From the NCBI RefSeq assembly GCF_900111745.1, contig NZ_FOIJ01000019.1, positions 62,001 to 126,000 on the forward strand: 64,000 bases of DNA, in the 5' to 3' direction. The position numbers were made by a program, and so were the translations under genes. The notes beneath the pieces are model-generated. The model was not told the DNA's origin. It saw only the letters and a program-made list of their open reading frames with translations, and searched no databases. This stretch comes from Stigmatella erecta. Lineage in GTDB: Bacteria > Myxococcota > Myxococcia > Myxococcales > Myxococcaceae. The number at the start of each line of letters is the position of its first letter. Within the stretch, counting starts at the first letter, position 1. Positions 35,421 to 43,223 of this stretch are shown here, piece by piece.

Positions 35421-36830
35421 ATGGCGAATCCTGTCCATTCGGCGGGTGGTGGTAAGGCCGAGGCGCAGCAGACCAGTTTGGGAACGGCGGCGGCCCGTCA
35501 GCTCACGACGGTCACCAAGTCGCGGCCGCAGATGGAGGGCATCTCCTCCCGGTGGCTGCTGAAGATGCTGCCCTGGGTGGAGGTGCCCGGCGGCACCTAC
35601 CGCGTCAACCGCCGGCTGACCTATGCGGTGGGCGATGGGCGCCTGAGCTTCAGCAACATCGGCGCCAAGGTGGAGGTGGTTCCCCAGGAGCTCCTGGAGC
35701 TGCCGCTGCTGCGCGGCCTGGAGGACGAGGGCGGCTTGCTCCAGGCCCTGGCCGGCCGGTTCGTTCAGCGGGAGTACAAGGCGGGGGACCTCATCGTCGA
35801 GGCCGGCAAGCCCGCGGACCACGTGTACCTGCTCGCCCACGGCAAGGCCAACAAGCTGAAGCAGGGCAAGTACGGCGACCCCGTCATCCTCGATGTCCTG
35901 GCCGACGGGGATCACTTCGGCGATCAGGCGCTGGTCGAGTCGAATGACCTGTGGCCCTTCACGGTCCAGGCGGTGACGCCGTGCATCGTGCTGGCGCTGC
36001 CGCAGCGGACTTTCGAGGAGATCATCCGGCAGTCGCCGGTGCTCCTCGCCCACGTGGCGGCCTACCAGGAGCGCCTGCGCAAGCCGCAGGACAAGGCCGG
36101 GCAGGCCTCCATCGAGCTGTCGGCGGGCCACCACGGCGAGCCGCGGCTGCCGGAGACCTTCGTCGACTACGAGCTCCGGCCCCGGGAGTACGAGCTGAAC
36201 GTGGCGCAGACGATGCTCCGGATTCACACCCGCGTCGCTGACCTGTTCAACAACCCGATGAACCAGCTCGATGAGCAGGTCCGGTTGACCGTCGAGGCCC
36301 TGCGCGAGCGGCAGGAGTACGAGATGATCAACAACCGCGACTTCGGGCTGCTGCACAACGCCGACCTGAAGCAGCGGGTCATCACCCGCAGCGGGCCGCC
36401 CACCCCGGATGACCTGGACGAGCTGCTGAGCCGGCGCCGGAAGTCCCGGTTCTTCCTGGCCCACCCCCGCGCCATCGCCGCCTTTGGCCGGGAGTGCACC
36501 CGCCGGGGGGTCTACCCCACCGGCGTCGAGGTGGAGGGCCGCAAGTTCATGGCCTGGCGCGGCGTGCCCCTGCTGCCCTGCGACAAGATTCCCATCTCCG
36601 ACAGCCGCACCACCTCCATCATCGTCATGCGCACGGGCAAGGATGACCAGGGCGTCGTCGGCCTGCACCAGACGGGCATTCCGGACGAAGTGGAGCCCGG
36701 GCTCTCCGTGCGGCGCATGGAGGTCAACGAGAAGGCCATCGCCTCCTACCTCGTCACCACCTACTTCTCCGCCGCCGTCCTCGTGCCCGATGCGCTCGGC
36801 GTGCTGGAGAACATCGAGCTGGGCGTCTAA
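35421..36830 (+). CDS. Family 2B encapsulin shell protein with cNMP-binding-like domain (EshA-like), paralogue B
   Basis: This 469-residue protein is a close paralogue of the preceding one, collinear over its whole length. The N-arm, shell start ([15 protein letters not shown]), inserted domain (about 94-215) and shell core ([76 protein letters not shown]) are all kept. Differences cluster in the N-arm, the inserted domain and the segment after PTPDD ([13 protein letters not shown] here). The canonical Glu is Asp168 and the Arg is Trp178. Two non-identical shell genes beside one terpene cyclase match the two-component encapsulin described for 2-methylisoborneol synthase in Streptomyces griseus, so mixed shells are likely. 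The ATG is preceded by GGGAG. It is convergent with a LysR gene 3 bases away. Confidence 0.9.
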   Translation: MANPVHSAGGGKAEAQQTSLGTAAARQLTTVTKSRPQMEGISSRWLLKMLPWVEVPGGTYRVNRRLTYAVGDGRLSFSNIGAKVEVVPQELLELPLLRGLEDEGGLLQALAGRFVQREYKAGDLIVEAGKPADHVYLLAHGKANKLKQGKYGDPVILDVLADGDHFGDQALVESNDLWPFTVQAVTPCIVLALPQRTFEEIIRQSPVLLAHVAAYQERLRKPQDKAGQASIELSAGHHGEPRLPETFVDYELRPREYELNVAQTMLRIHTRVADLFNNPMNQLDEQVRLTVEALRERQEYEMINNRDFGLLHNADLKQRVITRSGPPTPDDLDELLSRRRKSRFFLAHPRAIAAFGRECTRRGVYPTGVEVEGRKFMAWRGVPLLPCDKIPISDSRTTSIIVMRTGKDDQGVVGLHQTGIPDEVEPGLSVRRMEVNEKAIASYLVTTYFSAAVLVPDALGVLENIELGV

Positions 36831-36833
36831 GAC

Positions 36834-37739
36834 TCAGGGCCGCTCCGCCGTCACCTCCCGGGCCACGTCCACGAAGGCCCGGAAGGCTGGCGAGACCTGC
36901 GCGCGGCTGGGGAAGTACAGGAAGAACCCGTCCACCCAGGCCGCGTAGGGTTCGAGGACCAGGCGAAGGGTGCCGCGCTTCAAGAGCGGCTCCACGGTTG
37001 GCTCGAACGTGTACATGAGCCCCAGGCCTGCCTCCGCCATCCCGTGCAGCACGGCGGGGTCGTTGGAGATGAGGGCGCCCCGGACCGGGATGCGCCACTG
37101 CTTCTTTCCGCGCTCCAGCTCCCAGGCGTAAAGGGTGCCGTGGGATGCGAGCCGGAAGCTCAGGCAGTCGTGCGTGAGCAGGTCCTCGGGGCGCTGAGGC
37201 GTGCCCCGGCGCTTGAGGTAGGCCGGGGCCCCCACCACGACGAAGCGGAAGCCCTTCGACAGCCGCACCTGCACCATGTCCTTCTGGATGGTCTCGGACA
37301 TGCGGATGCCCGCGTCGAATTGCTTCTCCACGATGTCCACGAACTGGTCCTCGACGCGCACCTCCACCTCCACCTGGGGATGGCGCGCCATGAAGCGCCG
37401 GAGGATGGGCAGCACGAAGGACTCCACGGCGAAGCTGGGAACGGACAGCCGCACCCGCCCGGTGAGCTCGCCGGGCCGGGCCACCGCCGTCTTCAGGGCC
37501 TCGAGCGCCTGGTCCACGGCCGGCCCCGCGGACTCCAGCAGCCGCTGGCCCGCCTCGGTCAGCGAGACGCTCCGGGTGGTCCGGGTGAGCAGCGGCACCC
37601 CAAGCCTAGCCTCCAGCTGGCGGATGGATTGGCTCAGCGCGGAAGGGGAGATGCCCAGGCTGGCGGCGGCCACGGTGAAGCTCCGCTGACGGCCCACGGC
37701 CAGGAAGGCATTCAGGGCATTGAGGGGGGTGGAGGCCAT
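36834..37739 (-). CDS. LysR-family transcriptional regulator
   Basis: The 301-residue protein has the LysR N-terminal winged helix-turn-helix (FLAVGRQRSFTVAAASLGISPSALSQSIRQLEARLGVPLLTRTTRSVSLTEAG, residues 12-63) and a LysR substrate-binding domain of the PBP2-CrgA type (from about 92, VRLSVPSFAVESFVLPILRRFMARHPQVEVEV). It is divergent from an alcohol dehydrogenase gene, with starts 115 bases apart and a T-N11-A palindrome at its own start, so autoregulation and control of the dehydrogenase are expected. The inducer is unknown. Its stop nearly touches that of encapsulin paralogue B, but convergent placement gives no reason to link it to that operon. Confidence 0.92.
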   Translation of the reverse strand: MASTPLNALNAFLAVGRQRSFTVAAASLGISPSALSQSIRQLEARLGVPLLTRTTRSVSLTEAGQRLLESAGPAVDQALEALKTAVARPGELTGRVRLSVPSFAVESFVLPILRRFMARHPQVEVEVRVEDQFVDIVEKQFDAGIRMSETIQKDMVQVRLSKGFRFVVVGAPAYLKRRGTPQRPEDLLTHDCLSFRLASHGTLYAWELERGKKQWRIPVRGALISNDPAVLHGMAEAGLGLMYTFEPTVEPLLKRGTLRLVLEPYAAWVDGFFLYFPSRAQVSPAFRAFVDVAREVTAERP

Positions 37740-37757
37740 TGTGAAGTTTTCCTACAA
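37739..37757. promoter_or_regulatory. LysR-type T-N11-A palindrome
   Basis: TTGT (37739-37742), eleven bases and ACAA (37754-37757) form the typical LysR binding pattern. It overlaps the first base of the lysR start codon and lies in the divergent lysR/adh region, a usual place for autoregulation. Confidence 0.45.
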
Positions 37758-37853
37758 GGCGTGTGTCGATTCCACCCGTTTCGAAAGCCAGGCCCCGGAC
37801 GCATGATTTCTCCCGTTGGGTTTCACACCCCTGTCTTCCGAGGAGAGCCGTCC

Positions 37854-38900
37854 ATGATTTCCGCCCGTGGTTACGCCGCCCAGAACGCGAAGTCCCCCCT
37901 GGCCCCGTTCCAGTTCGAGCGCCGGGAGCCCGGCGCGCGGGACGTGCAGATTGAAATCCTTTTCTGTGGGGTCTGCCACTCGGACCTCCACCAGGCCCGG
38001 AACGAGTGGGGCGGCTCGCTGTACCCCATGGTGCCGGGCCATGAAATCGTGGGCCGCGTGGTCCGCGTGGGGGCCGAGGTCCAGAAGTTCAAGGCTGGCG
38101 ATCTGGCCGGGGTCGGCTGCATGGTCGACTCGTGCCGCACGTGCGGAAGCTGCCAGGAGGGGCTCGAGCAGTACTGCGAGGCGGGCAACACCCTGACGTA
38201 CAACGCCAAGGAGCGGGATGGCCGGACGCTCACCCAGGGGGGCTACTCCGACGCCATCGTGGTGGACGAGGCCTTCGTGCTGAAGATTCCCGCGAACCTG
38301 GACCTGGCGGGCGCCGCCCCCTTGCTGTGCGCGGGCATCACCACGTACTCGCCGCTCCGCCACTGGAAGGTGAAGCCGGGCCAGCGCATCGGCGTGGTGG
38401 GGCTGGGCGGGTTGGGCCACATGGGCGTGAAGCTCGCGCGCGCCATGGGGGCCCAGGTCACCGTGTTCAGCCACACGGACCGGAAGAAGCAGGATGCGCT
38501 CCGGCTGGGCGCTCACGAGGTGGTGGTGTCCTCGAACCCGGACGAGATGGCCGCCCAGGCCGGGCGGTTCGACTTCATCCTCGATACCGTCTCGGCCCAG
38601 CATGACATCAACGCCTACCTGAACCTCCTGCGGCGCGACGGGACCGTGGTGCTGGTGGGGGCGCCCGAGAAGCCCCTGCCCGTCAACGCCTTCTCGCTGC
38701 TGGCCGGGCGCAAGGGCCTCTTCGGCTCGGGCATCGGCGGCATCCAGGAGACGCAGGAGATGCTCGACTTCTGCGCCCAGCACGGCATCGTCTCCGACAT
38801 CGAGCTGATCCCCATCCAGCAGATCAACGAGGCCTACGAGCGGCTGCTGAAGGGCGATGTGAAGTACCGCTTCGTCATCGACATGAAGAGCCTGCGGTGA
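37854..38900 (+). CDS. Zinc-dependent NAD(P)-dependent alcohol dehydrogenase
   Basis: The ATG at 37854 follows GAGGAGAGCC and gives a 348-residue medium-chain dehydrogenase. Catalytic zinc ligands lie in FCGVCHSDLH and PGHEIVG; structural zinc cysteines lie in CRTCGSCQEGLEQYC; the coenzyme loop is VGLGGLGHMGVKLARAMGA. The layout is nearest to cinnamyl-alcohol or YahK/AdhC-like aldehyde reductases, which are generally NADPH-dependent and broad in substrate. It is divergent from a LysR regulator that probably controls it. Confidence 0.93.
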   Translation: MISARGYAAQNAKSPLAPFQFERREPGARDVQIEILFCGVCHSDLHQARNEWGGSLYPMVPGHEIVGRVVRVGAEVQKFKAGDLAGVGCMVDSCRTCGSCQEGLEQYCEAGNTLTYNAKERDGRTLTQGGYSDAIVVDEAFVLKIPANLDLAGAAPLLCAGITTYSPLRHWKVKPGQRIGVVGLGGLGHMGVKLARAMGAQVTVFSHTDRKKQDALRLGAHEVVVSSNPDEMAAQAGRFDFILDTVSAQHDINAYLNLLRRDGTVVLVGAPEKPLPVNAFSLLAGRKGLFGSGIGGIQETQEMLDFCAQHGIVSDIELIPIQQINEAYERLLKGDVKYRFVIDMKSLR

Positions 38901-38906
38901 GCGGCC

Positions 38907-39887
38907 CTACCCGCGCGTGAGCGCGGGCACCACCTTGGCCCCGAAGGCTTCGATGAAGGGCGCCTGCTCGCGGTTGACGTTGTGCAGGTAGAGCCGGTCG
39001 AAGCCCAGGCAGGCGTCCTCGCCGAGCCAGTCGAGGTGCTGCTGGAGGCTGGAGGAGATGCGCACCGCCCCCTCCAGGTCCTGCGGCTGCACCGTGTGGG
39101 CCAGCTCCTCGAAGTGCGCGGGGCTCCGCAGGTCGCTGAGCACCGCGCTGGGGAAGATGTTCGCGCCCCACTGCCGCAGGGCGCCCTGGCGCGCGCGCGC
39201 CTCGTCCGGGGCGTAGGAGAGCTGCACCTTGAGGAACATGGGCTTGCCCTCGCCGCCGCCCCGGCGGAACGCCTCCACCACCTGGCGCAGCGCTTCCGGA
39301 GGCCTGGAGACGGTGATGAGCCCATCGGCCCAGCTTCCCACCCACTCCGCCGTCTTCGGGGTGATGGCCGCGCCCACCAGCAGGGGCGCCTGCGCGGGCC
39401 GGGTGTAGAGCTTCGCCCCCTCCACCGTCACGAGCCCCCGGTGCGTCACCGTCTCGCCGCGGAAGAGGGCGCGCATGATGTCCACGCACTCGCGCAGCCG
39501 CGCGTTGCGCTGGTCCTTGGCGGGCCAGCCCTGGCCGGTGATGGCCTCGTTGAGGAACTGGCCGCTGCCGAGCGCCACCCAGGCCCGCCCCGGGAACATC
39601 TCGCCCAGGGTGCCCAGCGCCTGCGCGATGAGCGCGGGGTGGTAGCGCTGGCCCGGTGCGTTCACCGCCCCCATGGAGAGCCGCGTGACGGCGAGCGCCG
39701 CGCCCATGAAGGACCAGACGAAGCCGCTCTGTCCCTGGGCCTCCGTCCAGGGGTGGAAGTGGTCGGAGTTGAGGAGGGCTTGGAAGCCTGCCTCCTCCGC
39801 CTTTCGCACCAGGCCGAGCAACTCGCTGGGGGGAAACTGTTCGTGGGAGGCGTGGTAGCCGACCTGCAGTCTGGGGACGCCGTTCAT
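38907..39887 (-). CDS. LLM-class flavin-dependent oxidoreductase (luciferase-like)
   Basis: The 326-residue protein has the bacterial luciferase-like TIM-barrel pattern: VGYHASHEQFPPSELLGLVRKAEEAGFQALLNSDHFHPW at the N-terminus, VALGSGQFLNEAITGQGWPAKDQRNARLRECVDIMRALFRGE, and LLVGAAITPKTAEWVGSWADGLITVSRP. The family uses FMN or F420; this subgroup is usually annotated as a non-F420 flavin oxidoreductase, and no F420 gene is in the window. Substrates are unknown. The start at 39887 (MNGVPRLQVGYHAS) gives the standard length. It is convergent with the alcohol dehydrogenase, with 6 bases between. Confidence 0.85.
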   Translation of the reverse strand: MNGVPRLQVGYHASHEQFPPSELLGLVRKAEEAGFQALLNSDHFHPWTEAQGQSGFVWSFMGAALAVTRLSMGAVNAPGQRYHPALIAQALGTLGEMFPGRAWVALGSGQFLNEAITGQGWPAKDQRNARLRECVDIMRALFRGETVTHRGLVTVEGAKLYTRPAQAPLLVGAAITPKTAEWVGSWADGLITVSRPPEALRQVVEAFRRGGGEGKPMFLKVQLSYAPDEARARQGALRQWGANIFPSAVLSDLRSPAHFEELAHTVQPQDLEGAVRISSSLQQHLDWLGEDACLGFDRLYLHNVNREQAPFIEAFGAKVVPALTRG

Positions 39888-39922
39888 CGCCGGGCATCTA
39901 AGCGGGAAGAACGGGCTCCGGG

Positions 39923-39928
39923 TACACT
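39923..39928 (+). promoter_or_regulatory. -10-like element TACACT before the STAS-like gene
   Basis: TACACT ends 8 bases before the GTG at 39937 and favours that codon over the later ATG at 39970. Confidence 0.35.
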
Positions 39929-39936
39929 GTCCTTCC

Positions 39937-40371
39937 GTGCGTTCTCCGTCCGCTGACTGGCCAACACCCATGGGACTGAATCTGTTGTACGCGAGCGAAC
40001 ACCTGGACCTTCACCACGCGGACTCGGAGCGGTGGCTCTACGCCGACTGGAAGGGGTACCTGTCCGTCGACATGGTGAAGGGCGGCTGCGAGGAGATGCT
40101 GCGCTACCTCACCCGGCTGAAGCTGGCCAAGGTGTTGAACGACAACTCCCACATGACGGGCGCCTGGATCGGGGCCGCCGACTGGCTGGCGAAAGAGTGG
40201 TTTCCGAGGATGCGGCAGGCCGGCCTGCGCCACTTCGCCTGGGTCCCGTCTCCCTATCCGCTGAGCCGCCTCGCCGCGCTCACGGCCCTGCGACAGGCCG
40301 TCCTGGGCCCCGCCGAGCTGTTCGGCACCGTCGAGGCCGCCGCCGCCTGGCTGCGGGTACAGCCGTTCTGA
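39937..40371 (+). CDS. STAS/SpoIIAA-like domain protein
   Basis: The GTG at 39937 is chosen because a TACACT element sits 8 bases upstream; the ATG at 39970 (MGLNLLYASEHLDLHH) is the alternative and would remove 11 residues. The protein of 144 residues resembles the STAS/SEC14-like superfamily seen in myxobacteria: an N-terminal beta hairpin ending in WLYADWKGYLSVDMVKGGCEEMLRYLTRLKLAKVLNDNSHMTGAW, then LAKEWFPRMRQAGLRHFAWVPSP and a final helix FGTVEAAAAWLRVQPF. Such domains are small cytosolic signalling or lipid/nucleotide-binding modules. No phosphorylatable serine motif was evident. It is convergent with the zinc-ribbon gene. Confidence 0.65.
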   Translation: MRSPSADWPTPMGLNLLYASEHLDLHHADSERWLYADWKGYLSVDMVKGGCEEMLRYLTRLKLAKVLNDNSHMTGAWIGAADWLAKEWFPRMRQAGLRHFAWVPSPYPLSRLAALTALRQAVLGPAELFGTVEAAAAWLRVQPF

Positions 40372-40375
40372 GGCG

Positions 40376-40389
40376 GCCGGGCCCCCGGC
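40376..40389. terminator. Compact GC stem between convergent genes
   Basis: GCCGGG (40376-40381) and CCCGGC (40384-40389) pair with only two bases between, immediately between the stops of the STAS-like and zinc-ribbon genes. It could serve both directions. No U-tract is present. Confidence 0.3.
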
Positions 40390-40390
40390 T

Positions 40391-41074
40391 TCACTCCAGC
40401 AGGTGGGAGGCCGCGGTCTTGAACAGCCAGGTGATGCCCATCGAGACCGCATCCGCCATCACGTCCTCGTTGCCCGTGAGGTAGATGCCCAGGGCGGGGG
40501 CGAGCGCCGGGCTGGCCCGGGCCAGCTCGATGTCGAAGGGCGCGGCCCCTGCGGGCGCGCAGCTGCCGCAGTACAGCTTGTTGTCATAGGTGAAGGTGTG
40601 CTTGAGCAGCTGCTTGCGCTGGCACGCGGAGCAGGGGGCCTTCTTGAGCGTCTTCAGCAACTCCTGCGTCGTCACCACCGGCTTGCGGGGGCGGTTCTCC
40701 GCGGCGATCTGTTGCAGCCGCTCCAGCCCGCTGGAGTCCAGCGCCATGCCGTTGCAGCTGGGGCAGATGTCCATCCGGAGGCCGTGCACCTTGGCCACCG
40801 CCAGCGGCGCGGTGCCGCACGGCGGGCAGGCGGGCGCGTCATGCCCGCAGCGCGGGCACTGGGCCACGTAGGACAATGACGCGTTGCAGTGCTTGCACTG
40901 TCCGGGTTTGCCCTTCGTCCGCTGGGCGAGCACGGAGGCCGCCTCGGTGCCCACCAGGTTCACCAGGCTCTCCCCCTCGAACCAGAGCGAGGCGCACTTG
41001 GTGCACTTCTCCCGGGGCAAGCCATTGGTAAAGGTGGGGGACATCTTTCCAAAGCAGAACGGGCAGGGATTCAT
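40391..41074 (-). CDS. Multi-zinc-ribbon (TFIIB-type) protein
   Basis: The 227-residue protein is built from Cys4 zinc ribbons: CPFC...CTKC (residues 4-27), CKHC...CPRC, CPPC...CPSC (LRMDICPSCNGMALDSSGLERL, a zf-TFIIB signature) and CSAC...CGSC. The C-terminal 50 residues contain a weak hydrophobic helix (DAVSMGITWLFKTAASHLLE). Proteins with this layout are common and unassigned; a nucleic-acid or protein-protein contact role is inferred from the ribbons. A TAGACT -10-like element lies 24 bases upstream, back to back with that of the divergent kinase, so the two genes share a compact promoter region. Confidence 0.8.
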   Translation of the reverse strand: MNPCPFCFGKMSPTFTNGLPREKCTKCASLWFEGESLVNLVGTEAASVLAQRTKGKPGQCKHCNASLSYVAQCPRCGHDAPACPPCGTAPLAVAKVHGLRMDICPSCNGMALDSSGLERLQQIAAENRPRKPVVTTQELLKTLKKAPCSACQRKQLLKHTFTYDNKLYCGSCAPAGAAPFDIELARASPALAPALGIYLTGNEDVMADAVSMGITWLFKTAASHLLE

Positions 41075-41098
41075 GGGGGCTCCGCGGGGGGCCCGTGA

Positions 41099-41104
41099 AG
41101 TCTA
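41099..41104 (-). promoter_or_regulatory. -10-like element TAGACT of the zinc-ribbon gene
   Basis: TAGACT on the minus strand is 24 bases before the start at 41074 and would give a short leader. An identical hexamer faces the other way at 41136. Confidence 0.35.
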
Positions 41105-41135
41105 GCCCAGGTGCGGCCCCGCGGCCTCCTGCTGC

Positions 41136-41141
41136 TAGACT
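41136..41141 (+). promoter_or_regulatory. -10-like element TAGACT before the PEGA kinase
   Basis: TAGACT ends 9 bases before the TTG at 41151. No other start codon in this frame fits the kinase N-terminus, so the signal supports TTG initiation. Confidence 0.4.
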
Positions 41142-41150
41142 GAGCCCACC

Positions 41151-42764
41151 TTGAGCGACGGCACCGTCACCCCTTTCGGCAAGTACGAGCTGCTCGAACG
41201 CCTGGGCGCCGGAGGGATGGCGGTGGTCTACCGGGCCCGCTACACCGCCGCGCCGGGCATCTCCAAGCCCGTGGTCATCAAGCGCGTGCTGGGCCACTAC
41301 GCGGAGGATCCCGCCTTCGTGGAGATGTTCGTCCACGAGGCGCGCATCTCCGTGGGGCTCAATCACGGCAACATCGTGCAGGTCTTCGACTTCGGGCAGG
41401 TGGGGGACGAGTACTTCCTGGCCATGGAGCTGGTCGACGGGCAGCCGCTCTCCCGCCTGCTCAAGAAGGCCGAGGCCCTGGGGCTGGCGCAGCTGCCCCC
41501 GCCGCTGGCGGTGAATATCGCCATCGAGATGTGCAAGGGCTTGCACCATGCCCACACGCGCACGGATGAGCGGGGGCGCCCCCTGGGGCTCGTGCACCGG
41601 GACATCTCTCCGGACAACGTGCTCGTCAGCTACGAGGGCGAGGTGAAGATCTCCGACTTCGGCATCGCCAAGGCCCAGCTCGCGGGCCGGCCGGTGACGG
41701 AGTCCGGCGTGGTGAAGGGCAAGTTCCGCTACCTCTCGCCGGAGCAGGCGTGCGCGGAGAAGGAGCTCGACGCGCGCTCGGACGTCTACGCCGTGGGGGT
41801 GGTGCTCTACCGCATGCTCTGCGGCCGGCTGCCCACCGAGGGCCACGAGTACGCCGTCATGCACCGCATCGTCGAGGGGCGGCTCACCCCGCCGCGCGAG
41901 CTCAACCCCGGCCTGGAGGAAGAGCTCGTGCAGATCCTCCAGGAGGCGCTGGCCACCGACCGCGAGGCCCGCATTCCGGACATGGAGGCCCTGCACCTGC
42001 GGCTCTCCCAGTGGACGGCGGCCATGGCGCCGATGTTTCCCGTCCATACCCTGAAGCACCTGACGGCCCTGCTGTGCGAGGACGAGCTGACGGCGCGGGG
42101 CCGGCCGCCCCAGCTGCCGCCGAAGTTCCGGGAGCAGGTGGCCCGGTGGAGCTCCCAGCAGCAGCGCAAGCCCCGCCCCCCGCAGGAGCCGCCCACGCCG
42201 TGGCCCGGCACCCCGGCGGCTGGCAGCGCGCGCCCGGAGACGGCCTCCGAGGCGACGCGGCCGGTCCGGCGGGTGGCCCGGGCGGAGCCCCGGAAGGCGT
42301 GGGGCCGGCCCGAAGGGGCACTCGACGGCGAGACCCGGGAGCTGGCCCCCGTGGTCCGGGAGGCCCCGGGCCGGAGGGCTTCCCCGGCCGCGAGCGCCGT
42401 CGCCCCGCCGGATGGCTACGCGAAGGCGGTGGGCGTGCTGATGAATCTGCCCCACTGGCGCCTGCTCGCCGCGGGCGCCGTGCTGGCGGTGATGCTCTTC
42501 AAGATCGCCGTGGCGTATTTCGGGTGGGGGACGCCCCCGCTGGTGATCCGCTCGGATCCGCCGGGCGCGCTGGTGAGCGTGGACCACACGTTCAAGGGCA
42601 CAACGCCCCTGGAGCTTCCGGACGTCTCACGCGGCGAGCCGCACACGCTGGAGCTGACCCGGCAGGGGATGAAGGTGTGGTCCCGCCGCTTCGAGCCCGG
42701 CACGTTGTCCGAGCGGCTCGACGTCACGTTGGAGCCGGTGAACCCGCTCCAGCGGGGGCCTTGA
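41151..42764 (+). CDS. Membrane Ser/Thr protein kinase with C-terminal PEGA domain
   Basis: The 537-residue Hanks-type kinase starts at a TTG just before the first conserved strand (TPFGKYELLERLGAGGMAVVY). Catalytic parts: P-loop Gly19-Gly22, Lys44 (VVIKRV), HRD at 149-151 with Asp151, and DFG at 169-171. The catalytic loop reads HRDISPDN, with Ser in place of the usual Lys, a variant I recall from myxobacterial kinases. A Pro/Arg-rich linker (about 330-425) leads to one membrane helix (about 436-455) and an extracytoplasmic PEGA domain (IRSDPPGALVSVDHTFKGTTPLELP). It likely senses the envelope and phosphorylates cytosolic targets. It is convergent with a small protein 3 bases away. Confidence 0.93.
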   Translation: MSDGTVTPFGKYELLERLGAGGMAVVYRARYTAAPGISKPVVIKRVLGHYAEDPAFVEMFVHEARISVGLNHGNIVQVFDFGQVGDEYFLAMELVDGQPLSRLLKKAEALGLAQLPPPLAVNIAIEMCKGLHHAHTRTDERGRPLGLVHRDISPDNVLVSYEGEVKISDFGIAKAQLAGRPVTESGVVKGKFRYLSPEQACAEKELDARSDVYAVGVVLYRMLCGRLPTEGHEYAVMHRIVEGRLTPPRELNPGLEEELVQILQEALATDREARIPDMEALHLRLSQWTAAMAPMFPVHTLKHLTALLCEDELTARGRPPQLPPKFREQVARWSSQQQRKPRPPQEPPTPWPGTPAAGSARPETASEATRPVRRVARAEPRKAWGRPEGALDGETRELAPVVREAPGRRASPAASAVAPPDGYAKAVGVLMNLPHWRLLAAGAVLAVMLFKIAVAYFGWGTPPLVIRSDPPGALVSVDHTFKGTTPLELPDVSRGEPHTLELTRQGMKVWSRRFEPGTLSERLDVTLEPVNPLQRGP

Positions 42765-42766
42765 GG

Positions 42767-43021
42767 TTAGGCCCCGTCGCGCGCGAGCTGCTCCTGGATG
42801 GCGCGCAGCAGCGCCTCGTCCGGGAGCCCTTTCTCCCAGTGGCCGGGCAGCTCCACCCGCACCGACTTGGCGCCCCCGCTGGGGGTGCAGACGACGTGGA
42901 AGCGGTTCCCGGCGCCCTCGACGCGCGCCGCCTCGGTCTTCTCCGCGTCCTTGCCCAGCCCCGCGAAGGCCTGGATGCAGCTCCACCGGATCCCTTCCGC
43001 GTCCGTTACCTCCCGAGGCAT
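42767..43021 (-). CDS. Small uncharacterised protein, 84 residues
   Basis: The protein starts MPREVTDAEGIRWSCIQAFAGLG, has a beta-rich middle (NRFHVVCTPSGGAKSVRVELPGHWEKGL) and ends in a short helix (PDEALLRAIQEQLARDG). It has no signal peptide, membrane segment or known domain. Codon use and third-base GC fit a real gene, and it has its own ATG with the kinase convergent on it. No function can be given. Confidence 0.65.
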   Translation of the reverse strand: MPREVTDAEGIRWSCIQAFAGLGKDAEKTEAARVEGAGNRFHVVCTPSGGAKSVRVELPGHWEKGLPDEALLRAIQEQLARDGA

Positions 43022-43200
43022 GCCGTGCTCCCCACTCTCATGATTTCCTTCTCAGGTAGGGCCCGCCGCGGGCGTCATCATCTGGACGCGTGTTCAGACG
43101 GTTCCCGAGAGGGGGCGGAGGAAGGCGCGCGGCCTTTGGGTTCGAGCCCCTCGGATTGACGCTCCCAGTCACGTGGGATATGGCTCGTGTGAACCGTAAA

Positions 43201-43215
43201 TGAGAATGATTCTCA
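43201..43215. promoter_or_regulatory. Fur box in front of tonB
   Basis: TGAGAAT-G-ATTCTCA is a perfect 7-1-7 inverted repeat that differs from the Fur consensus TGATAAT-N-ATTATCA at one symmetric position only. It overlaps an ATG at 43200, which suggests that the true tonB start lies downstream. Iron repression of tonB and probably the following PepSY gene is expected. Confidence 0.75.
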
Positions 43216-43223
43216 GTCGTAGC

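Noticed and set aside
33967-36830. Reading the two EshA-like proteins as Crp/Fnr transcription factors that regulate geosmin synthase
   Set aside because: Only a cNMP-binding-like insert is present; there is no C-terminal winged helix, and about 240 residues match an encapsulin shell instead.
36834-38900. LysR and alcohol dehydrogenase as part of the geosmin-encapsulin cluster
   Set aside because: They are convergent or divergent to it, with their own promoter signals, and geosmin synthesis needs no dehydrogenase.
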